Shown piece by piece: positions 8,551 to 15,030 of a stretch of 19,808 bases of DNA. The stretch spans positions 1 through 19,808 of the forward strand of contig JAGUXE010000196.1 in NCBI GenBank assembly GCA_020061995.1, written 5' to 3'. The notes below the pieces were generated by a model, which saw only the letters and a list, made by a program, of their open reading frames with translations, did no database searches and was not told where the DNA came from. This stretch comes from Ignavibacteriales bacterium (GTDB taxonomy: Bacteria > Bacteroidota > Ignavibacteria > Ignavibacteriales > Ignavibacteriaceae). The stretch's first letter is position 1. The number at the start of each line of letters is the position of its first letter. The position numbers and the translations under genes are program-made.

Positions 8551-10953
8551 TTATTTAATGAGAATCATTTTTTTCTTGGCATTGAATGAACCGGCGTTAA
8601 TCTCATAAAAATAAACACCGCTTGAAAGTTTTGTCGCATTAAATTCTACGGAATAATTTCCTGCATCTTGATTTTCATTTACAAGACGTGCTACTTCTTT
8701 TCCAAGAATGTTATAAATCTTGAGTTCAACATTCGCTTTAGTTGCCAATGAGTATTTAATTGTTGTAACCGGATTAAATGGATTCGGATAATTCTGTGCT
8801 AATTCAAATTTAGCAGGTGCTCCGATGTTAACTTCAACAACGTTAGAATATTCATAAGTACCATCAAAATCGATTTGTTTTAATCGATATTGAACAAGAC
8901 CATTTGTCTGAGGATTATCAGTATATGAATAACTTGTTCCTTCAGATGTTGTTCCTTTACCGCTGATAAAAGAGATTTTATTCCAACCAATGCCGGAATT
9001 TCTTTCAACTTCGAAACCTTTATTATTTGTTTCGGTTGCGGTTTTCCAGTTCAAGCTAACTTGATCATCAACAACATTAGCGCTAAATGAAACAAGATTT
9101 ACAGGAATAAACGGACTTGAGTAACCTTTAAGGATTGTTCCTTGAGTACCTGATAGCCACATATCATCTCCGACCACAGCAAAACTATATAAAGTATTTC
9201 CAGTTGCCGGTTTGGTATTATTCCAAGTTGTTCCACCATCTGTTGTATAATAGATAGCACCATTTATACCTGATAACCAATAAGTGTTACTGTTTCTGAA
9301 ACCTACTCCCCATAAACTATTTCCATCAAATTCAGTTGGAAAAGTTAATGCAGTCCAGGTTACCCCGCCATCTGTAGTTTTACTTGCTACCGGATTAGGG
9401 CTATTATAACCGGCAATTACACCAAAATTATCATCATAGAATCTAACAGTAAAGAAAGAACCCGGAATATTTGTGGTTACTGCAGTCCAGGTTGCACCAC
9501 CATCGGTTGTCATAAATGCTTTAGCGCTTCCACCGACAGCAATAGTTTTGTTAGCTGAAAAAACATGTGCTGCATATATGGCTGTTGTTCCAAAAGGAGT
9601 ATTTGCATTTGCCCATGTTGTTCCACCGTCAGTGGTTCGAATAATTCCTCCCGTTGAGGTAAATGCATAACCATTATTATCATCAACAAATCCAATATCA
9701 TTAAAGTTTGGAGTAAGTGTTATAGGAGTAGTCTGTTGAACAAATGTTGCACCTGCGTCTGTTGTTTTAAAGATTGCATTTCTTCCACGTCCGACATACC
9801 ATGTCGTTGGTGAAGGTGTTGCGACAGAATAAACAATGTTCTTAAAGTTGTAACCAACATCAGACCAGGTAGCACCACCGTTTGTGGTTTTAATTAAAAA
9901 GCCTAACGAGTCTCCGGTAGTAGTGGAACCAGCAGTACCGATACCAAGGTTTGCATTTATGAATTTAATCATTCTGATTTGAGTATATGTAACAGTTGTA
10001 CTAAGTGCTGTGAATGTAACTCCATCATCAGTACTTTTAAAAGTTGTACCACTTCTACCAACAGAGTAAACAGTATTTCCTAATGCAGAGGTAGCATATT
10101 GTGGTTCAGACAAAGTAACACCGACTGTCCAGGTTGCACCACCATCGGTAGTTTTAAATACATTACCATTATTGTTGTTTGTCACATATCCGGTTGTAGC
10201 GTTAATAAAGTAAACTGAATTTGGAACAACGAGACCATCTGTAATTGAATTAGTCCATGTAACTCCACCATCTGTAGTAGCATAAACTCTACCACCATTT
10301 TGAGTAGCAATCCAGCCTGTTGTAGCATTAATGAAATGAGTTCCCCACATTGATTGGGTTACCCCTGCAGGACCGGTTGCAGTCCATGTAGCTCCACCAT
10401 CAGTCGATTTTCTGAAAGAACTGGTTGATGCAGTACCGAAATAAATTGCGTCAGCAGCAGGGGTTGCGATTGAATAAATCGCTGTTGTTACTCCTGAAGT
10501 TAATGGAAGCCATGTTGCACCAGCATCTGTCGTTTTCAATAGAGTTCCTGATGCACCACCGATATAACCGGTATTCGCATCAACAAATTCGATATCATAA
10601 AGGAGTACATCTACTCCCGAACTGACATAAGTAAAAGTTTCACCTCCATCAATGGTTTTCATGATAAGACCACTTGCACCGCATACAAATCCGGTAGTAG
10701 CATTGAAAAAGTACGCAGCTCTGAATTCTCTAGATAAAGTATCAACATTTTTAACACTCCAGGTTGTTCCATTATCTGTTGATTTTTGAACAGTTCCGGC
10801 GGCTCCAAATGCAATAACGGTATTTGCGTCAATAATTTTGACTGCTCTCATGGCATTTCCATGAGGTTTTGGGTTTAGCCAATCCCATGTGAATGTTTGC
10901 GGATAACTGTTAATAAACAGCAATCCGATTAATAATGTGAGCATTTTTTTCAT
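8551..10953 (-). CDS. Secreted 13-repeat Ycf48/BNR-type propeller protein with T9SS sorting domain
   Basis: 800 residues. Signal peptide 1-19 (MKKMLTLLIGLLF...YPQ). Residues ~20-615 contain 13 well-conserved Asp-box units (KSTDNGTTW, KTTDAGATW, KSTDGGATW, KTTDGGVTW, YTTDGGTTW and others), each followed by a strand set with FINATTGY/FVDANTGY-type motifs. This is the Ycf48-like/BNR beta-propeller pattern. Residues ~616-713 form an Fn3-like linker (LVSFSANVVDDQVSLNWKTA, YRLKQIDFDGTYEYSNVV). Residues 714-800 are a type A T9SS sorting domain (QNYPNPFNP, KIYNILGKEV, SSGVYFY, KKKMILIK). The protein is expected to be secreted or surface-bound; its function is unknown, and despite the BNR name there is no sign of sialidase activity. 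GAGG lies 5 bases before the ATG. It starts 40 bases after the polyferredoxin stop, so co-transcription with that gene is possible. Confidence 0.88.
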   Translation of the reverse strand: MKKMLTLLIGLLFINSYPQTFTWDWLNPKPHGNAMRAVKIIDANTVIAFGAAGTVQKSTDNGTTWSVKNVDTLSREFRAAYFFNATTGFVCGASGLIMKTIDGGETFTYVSSGVDVLLYDIEFVDANTGYIGGASGTLLKTTDAGATWLPLTSGVTTAIYSIATPAADAIYFGTASTSSFRKSTDGGATWTATGPAGVTQSMWGTHFINATTGWIATQNGGRVYATTDGGVTWTNSITDGLVVPNSVYFINATTGYVTNNNNGNVFKTTDGGATWTVGVTLSEPQYATSALGNTVYSVGRSGTTFKSTDDGVTFTALSTTVTYTQIRMIKFINANLGIGTAGSTTTGDSLGFLIKTTNGGATWSDVGYNFKNIVYSVATPSPTTWYVGRGRNAIFKTTDAGATFVQQTTPITLTPNFNDIGFVDDNNGYAFTSTGGIIRTTDGGTTWANANTPFGTTAIYAAHVFSANKTIAVGGSAKAFMTTDGGATWTAVTTNIPGSFFTVRFYDDNFGVIAGYNSPNPVASKTTDGGVTWTALTFPTEFDGNSLWGVGFRNSNTYWLSGINGAIYYTTDGGTTWNNTKPATGNTLYSFAVVGDDMWLSGTQGTILKGYSSPFIPVNLVSFSANVVDDQVSLNWKTATETNNKGFEVERNSGIGWNKISFISGKGTTSEGTSYSYTDNPQTNGLVQYRLKQIDFDGTYEYSNVVEVNIGAPAKFELAQNYPNPFNPVTTIKYSLATKANVELKIYNILGKEVARLVNENQDAGNYSVEFNATKLSSGVYFYEINAGSFNAKKKMILIK
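9109..10896 (-). repeat. Tandem degenerate repeats encoding 13 Asp-box units
   Basis: The propeller part of the 800-residue protein is built from about 13 units of roughly 120-150 bases. Each includes a conserved stretch reading, on the plus strand, like GTTGCACCACCATCGGT with variations. Two copies are identical over 23 bases (9485-9507 and 10127-10149). The similarity is high enough for recombination to change repeat number. Spacing is that of protein domains within a continuous reading frame, so this is a coding repeat. Confidence 0.8.
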
Positions 10954-10993
10954 AGTAACCTCGTTTTAAGTGATAAGTTAATTCTTTAATTTA

Positions 10994-12943
10994 TTAATCT
11001 TCTTCATCAATGTCTACATCTATCGCCGGTTTTACAATTCCATTAGGAACTATTTTAAATGGATTCTCTAAATCCCTAGTTTCGGTTTCGGATGTAAAGA
11101 CAGTTAATACTTTTTTAGTTAGGGCTTCCTTAATTTTCTCAACGTCTGTTTGAGCCGGATCAAAATATAAGAAAGCAGTTGGTTCCTCGGTAAACCTTGT
11201 TGAAAGTCTAACGATTCCGTCATCAGCCGAAAGATGGCTTGTTAACGAACTAAAATATCTTCTTAATGTTGGGACACCGGCTTCAGGCATCGGGAAAATA
11301 AAAACTGAGAGTTTTTCAGTTTCATAAGTTTTATAATCATTGAACAAACGGTCATAAGGTCTGAAAATTCGTTTTGTGTAATCAGCTAACTGAATAAAAC
11401 CGTTTTGCTCTGCTTTTTCAACATCAAAATTCAATTCGATTTTCTCAACCCCTTTAGGTTTCTTTGCCATCACATAATCTTTTTCAATTTGTGCAACAAT
11501 TTTTTTCACATCGGTAAGAGAAGGATCGTAAAATATTGTTGCAAGTACCGGTTCACCGAAATGAGTTTCAAAGCCGTAAACTCCTTCATCTTCTTTTAAA
11601 GTATAGAAAAGATTATTAAAATCAATAAGATCAAATAAACCGTTGATTCCACCTTCCCAAACAGCAAATGAATCTATTTTAGTTTTGGCTTTTCTTACTT
11701 CCATTTTAATTGGTGTGAAAAGTGATTTTTTAACTTTCTTTTCCGTGATTACAGCAGGATCGAAATATAGAACTACTGTATGTGATTTAGCATAAGCATC
11801 TAATCCATAAATTCCATCAATATTTTCAAGTTGATTTTTAAGGGATATTGCACTACCGTAACACTTAACATTTTTTAAACCAGATTGTGTATAAGTTTGA
11901 ATGTTTTCAACTTTATCAAAATTTCCCCAACGTTCGTCAATTGTTGTAAATTCGAAGTTATAAGAAGCTCCGATGCTCAAAGCAACCAATACAACAGTAG
12001 CAATTGGAGCAAGATATTTAAGGTTTTTTTTGTCATCTATTTTCAATGAATTTCTAACTGGACAAGCATAAACACAATCTGTACACAAGTTACAATCTAT
12101 ATGATCTACCTTTGTATATTCAGAAATTTTAATCCCTTGTGGACATTTATCATCACATAATCCGCACTCGGTACAACTGTTTGTATTACGAACGATTTTC
12201 GGAAGGGGCATATAAAAACTCTTCATAAAACCGAGTTCATTTATTAGTCCCACAATTACGATCCCGAGTACCAACCATACAAGACTTAATTCGGCTCCAA
12301 GTGCATTTGAAATAATGTATAATATGATAATCGCTCCAACTGCAACAACATTTAGAAAGATATTACTTATTGCACCCAGCGGGCACAGATATTTACACCA
12401 AAAAAGTCTAAAGAAAATTGAGCCTAATACAGTAAGCACAAATGCCGGTATCGCAAGGTATAACGCAATATCTGAATTGTTGAAAAGATTGACGGAAGCA
12501 AAGTATGGATCAAATTCTTTACAAAACAATTCACTACTTGTCATAGTATAGTATAGTGTAATGAAAAGTATAACATATTTCAAAGAACGTAATGGCCTGT
12601 CTAAAAATTTCGGCATTTCCATTCTAATCTTAAATTTTTCGCCGATTTTCCCAAGCCATTCTGTAATTGAACCAATCGGACAAATATAACTACAGAATAA
12701 TTTGCCGATAACAATAACTCCGATAAGAAGTCCAATCCCGAGCAACACTTGTGTTTCACTCATGTTGCATGACATTGTCCCCTGGTTTAGTTTACTACCC
12801 AGCGAGGACAATCCGCCAAAAGGACAGTAGGATTCAAAATCGGCTACATAAACCGGATCAAAAACCGGACGAATAGCCACATAACCAATTAATAATAAAA
12901 TAATAGACTGAAAAGCTATTCTAATTTTATTTGTGTATTTCAT
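10994..12943 (-). CDS. NapH/CcoG-type membrane polyferredoxin with three degenerate HMA-like domains
   Basis: 649 residues from the ATG at 12943; an in-frame TTG at 12949 would add two residues, but the Shine-Dalgarno sequence fits the ATG. About seven membrane segments lie at roughly 9-25, 66-82, 121-135, 158-178, 200-213, 220-235 and 309-326. CxxxCP motifs C84/C88 and C183/C187 are typical of the NapH/NosR/CcoG family, as is YCPFGG at 39-44. Two 4Fe-4S clusters follow: C257, C260, C263, C267 and C284, C287, C290, C294. After the last membrane segment come three HMA-like repeats, each with a (D/E)GI/VY-type strand and a Y(F)DP strand; only the first keeps one Cys (C361, in VKCYGS). Positive-inside charge puts the ferredoxin in the cytoplasm and the repeats in the periplasm. 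Inferred role: electron transfer across the inner membrane, possibly linked to metal or thiol handling; partners unknown. Confidence 0.82.
   Translation of the reverse strand: MKYTNKIRIAFQSIILLLIGYVAIRPVFDPVYVADFESYCPFGGLSSLGSKLNQGTMSCNMSETQVLLGIGLLIGVIVIGKLFCSYICPIGSITEWLGKIGEKFKIRMEMPKFLDRPLRSLKYVILFITLYYTMTSSELFCKEFDPYFASVNLFNNSDIALYLAIPAFVLTVLGSIFFRLFWCKYLCPLGAISNIFLNVVAVGAIIILYIISNALGAELSLVWLVLGIVIVGLINELGFMKSFYMPLPKIVRNTNSCTECGLCDDKCPQGIKISEYTKVDHIDCNLCTDCVYACPVRNSLKIDDKKNLKYLAPIATVVLVALSIGASYNFEFTTIDERWGNFDKVENIQTYTQSGLKNVKCYGSAISLKNQLENIDGIYGLDAYAKSHTVVLYFDPAVITEKKVKKSLFTPIKMEVRKAKTKIDSFAVWEGGINGLFDLIDFNNLFYTLKEDEGVYGFETHFGEPVLATIFYDPSLTDVKKIVAQIEKDYVMAKKPKGVEKIELNFDVEKAEQNGFIQLADYTKRIFRPYDRLFNDYKTYETEKLSVFIFPMPEAGVPTLRRYFSSLTSHLSADDGIVRLSTRFTEEPTAFLYFDPAQTDVEKIKEALTKKVLTVFTSETETRDLENPFKIVPNGIVKPAIDVDIDEED
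11093..11881 (-). repeat. Triplicated HMA-like (ferredoxin-fold) domain within the polyferredoxin
   Basis: Three divergent protein repeats, at about 11684-11881, 11420-11680 and 11093-11311. Their shared core reads DGIYGLDA...VVLYFDPAVITEKKVKKSL, EGVYGFET...ATIFYDPSLTDVKKIVAQI and DGIVRLST...AFLYFDPAQTDVEKIKEAL. The strand/helix order fits beta-alpha-beta-beta-alpha-beta. The metal-binding CxxC is absent from repeats two and three and reduced to a single Cys in repeat one. Confidence 0.7.
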
Positions 12944-12951
12944 TTTCAATT

Positions 12952-12958
12952 CCCCTCT
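12952..12958 (-). promoter_or_regulatory. Shine-Dalgarno sequence fixing the polyferredoxin start
   Basis: AGAGGGG on the minus strand lies 8 bases upstream of the ATG at 12943, an ideal spacing. It is only two bases from the TTG at 12949, which is too close to serve that codon. The ATG is therefore the better start. Confidence 0.75.
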
Positions 12959-12967
12959 GAAAATCTG

Positions 12968-13000
12968 AGAGGTTATTCTTTTTATTAATGAATAACCTCT
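12968..13000 (-). terminator. Hairpin terminator after the SBBP/T9SS gene
   Basis: A perfect 11-bp inverted repeat, arms 12968-12978 and 12990-13000 (AGAGGTTATTC and its complement), with an 11-base A/T loop. It begins 9 bases past the SBBP stop codon. No good U-tract follows on the minus strand, so termination may be partial. The same hairpin ends just upstream of the polyferredoxin ribosome binding site and may influence that leader. Confidence 0.6.
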
Positions 13001-13009
13001 TTAAAACAT

Positions 13010-14965
13010 TTATTTAGTTAAAATCATTTTTTTAGTGCTGATGAAATTTTCACCATTTGATTGTACTGCATTAATGCGATAGAAATAAACCCCGCTATTC
13101 AAATTTGAAGCATCAAAAGAGAACTCATGTTTGCCTGCTTCAAATTCTTTATCAGCAAGAACTGCTATTGATTCACCAAGAATATTAAACACCTCCAGAT
13201 GTACTTTTGCATTCATTGGAAGTGAAAACAAAATTGATGTATTTGGATTAAATGGATTCGGATAATTTTGAAGAAGTTCAAATTTGTCTGGTAGTTGAGC
13301 ATCAATCGATACAACAGATGAATAAGAGAAAGTTCCATCCAAATCAAGTTGTTTAAGTCTGTAGTAATATTTAATTGGAGAAACGTCATTATCAGAATAG
13401 GTGTATTTATTCACTTCGGTTGATGTCCCTTTCCCTTGAACAAAACCGATTTTCGCAAATGTTGTATTATCGATACTTCTTTCAATATCAAAACCGTAAT
13501 TATTTAACTCTGAACCTGTAGTCCAATCGAGCGTAATAATTCCATTTAAGTTTTTTACATTAAATGATGTCAATTCAACAGGAAGCGGGGCCGTACCGAT
13601 TTTTGTAACGAAGATATCTTGTACACCTGAAGAGACTAAAGAGTCTACTCCGAATTTTGCATAGAGACTGAAATAACCGACTCCGTACAAATTACCACCG
13701 CGATCAAGTGCAGCACCGGAAGCAACATCAGCCTCTGAACCACCCCCTTGTTTTACCCAAATTATGTCCCCTGCTGCATTGCATTTTATAAAGAAAATAT
13801 CACTTGAACCAATTGCTGTGAGATTAGTAGTTCCGAAAGTTGCGGTGCCGTTAAAATAACCGGTTCCCAAGATATACCCATCTGCATCTACCACTATATC
13901 ATTGAGATAATCGGCTCCGGTTCCACCCCAATTCTTTACCCATTGGAAGTTTCCGTCGTTATCATACTTTGCAAGAAATGCATCAGTTCCGCCATTGCTA
14001 ATTACTTCTGTTGTTCCGAAAGTTGCTGCACTATCAAATCTTCCCACAACATAAACACCACCAAAATGATCAACAGCAATTCCACTACCATCATCACTTG
14101 TTTTTGCTCCACCAGCTGATTTAGCCCAAACTAATGAACCATTAGGATCATACTTTGCAATAAATATTTCGCCTAAACCATTACCGTTTAAAACTGTTCC
14201 TGAAAATGTTGCTGTATCAGTATAAACTCCGGTAACATAAATATTTCCGGCTGCATCAATAGCTACATCGTTAGCTTGCTCACCGGATTTTAACCCACCA
14301 CCGGTAACACCCCATTGTGCGACACCCTCACTACTATACTTCACAATAAAAACATCGCGTTGACCGTTTGTAGTAATTTTAACGTCATCAAATCGAACTG
14401 AGTCAACGGTCGCACTTCCATAATATCCAACAATCACAACATTACCCTGCAAATCGGTTGCTAAACCTCTTGTTGATGCTTGAGATACACTTTTACCTTC
14501 CTTTAACCAGATGTAATTGCCTGCTGTATCAAGTTTAGCTGTAAAAACATCCAGGTTACCTGAACTATTCACTGTATAAGAACCAAAAGTCGCAGCTCCA
14601 AAATAATGACCGGTTACATAAGGATTTCCATTTGGGTCAAATCCTACTCCGTAACCTCTATCGGTTAAAGTTCCACCACCACTTACACCCCAAAGAGCAA
14701 TTCCATTGGGCGAAAATTTGGTTAAAAAGAAATCACAATTACCTGTAGCTGCGGAAGTTCTTGTTAAAACTGCTCCAGGAAAAGTAAGTGTGGGGGAGAA
14801 AAATTCTCCTGTTACATAAACATTTCCATTAAAATCGACTGCGACTGCATACGGCGCATCTCGCAGAGTTCCATTGCCTGCAAAACTCCAATGATAATCG
14901 GGAACTTGTGCAAAGATTGAAACTGTTAGTAGTAAAAAGAGAATGTAAATTGTACCAAGTTTCAT
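13010..14965 (-). CDS. Secreted seven-repeat SBBP beta-propeller protein with T9SS sorting domain
   Basis: 651 residues. Signal peptide 1-20 (ending IFAQ). Residues ~21-457 hold seven SBBP-type repeats, each with a GNxYVTGxF...ATFG segment (for example GNPYVTGHYFGAATFG, GNIYVTGVYTDTATFS, GGVYVVGRFDSAATFG), then DxFxxKY...G...W.K..GG. Seven repeats fit one seven-bladed propeller. Residues ~460-556 are an Fn3-like linker (LPVELTSFNVKNLNGIITLD, YRLKQLDLDGTFSYSSVV) closely similar to that in the 800-residue protein. Residues ~560-651 are a type A T9SS sorting domain (QNYPNPFNP, VFNILGESI, SGVYFYRI, TKKMILTK). A strong AGGAGG lies 5 bases before the ATG, suggesting efficient translation. Hairpins occur on both sides, so it may be a single-gene unit. 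Function beyond secretion is unknown. Confidence 0.88.
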   Translation of the reverse strand: MKLGTIYILFLLLTVSIFAQVPDYHWSFAGNGTLRDAPYAVAVDFNGNVYVTGEFFSPTLTFPGAVLTRTSAATGNCDFFLTKFSPNGIALWGVSGGGTLTDRGYGVGFDPNGNPYVTGHYFGAATFGSYTVNSSGNLDVFTAKLDTAGNYIWLKEGKSVSQASTRGLATDLQGNVVIVGYYGSATVDSVRFDDVKITTNGQRDVFIVKYSSEGVAQWGVTGGGLKSGEQANDVAIDAAGNIYVTGVYTDTATFSGTVLNGNGLGEIFIAKYDPNGSLVWAKSAGGAKTSDDGSGIAVDHFGGVYVVGRFDSAATFGTTEVISNGGTDAFLAKYDNDGNFQWVKNWGGTGADYLNDIVVDADGYILGTGYFNGTATFGTTNLTAIGSSDIFFIKCNAAGDIIWVKQGGGSEADVASGAALDRGGNLYGVGYFSLYAKFGVDSLVSSGVQDIFVTKIGTAPLPVELTSFNVKNLNGIITLDWTTGSELNNYGFDIERSIDNTTFAKIGFVQGKGTSTEVNKYTYSDNDVSPIKYYYRLKQLDLDGTFSYSSVVSIDAQLPDKFELLQNYPNPFNPNTSILFSLPMNAKVHLEVFNILGESIAVLADKEFEAGKHEFSFDASNLNSGVYFYRINAVQSNGENFISTKKMILTK

Positions 14966-14993
14966 AACGACCTCCTGTTTGTTTAGAGGGATT

Positions 14994-15019
14994 GCTGTTG
15001 GAGATTTACTGCCAACAGC
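14994..15019 (-). terminator. Hairpin downstream of the M16 protease gene
   Basis: An 8-bp inverted repeat (GCTGTTGG at 14994-15001 and its complement at 15012-15019) with a 10-base loop, 11 bases past the M16 stop. No U-tract follows on the minus strand (AATCCCTCT). It probably ends the protease transcript or stabilises its 3' end. Confidence 0.5.
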
Positions 15020-15030
15020 CTACTATTTAT

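Noticed and set aside
9473..9670. Short plus-strand open frames opposite the propeller genes (also at 1074-1610, 2375-2872, 10425-10625)
   Set aside because: They mirror the repeated codons of the minus-strand propeller genes, have low-complexity composition and no ribosome site or family resemblance.
9109..10896. Possible CRISPR-like array because of regularly repeated GCACCACCATC-type motifs
   Set aside because: The repeats are imperfect, spaced by conserved propeller-coding sequence and lie in one continuous reading frame.
10954..10993. Promoter for the 800-residue BNR gene in the 40-base gap
   Set aside because: No TAnnTTTG or TTG element was seen; read-through from the polyferredoxin gene is equally possible.
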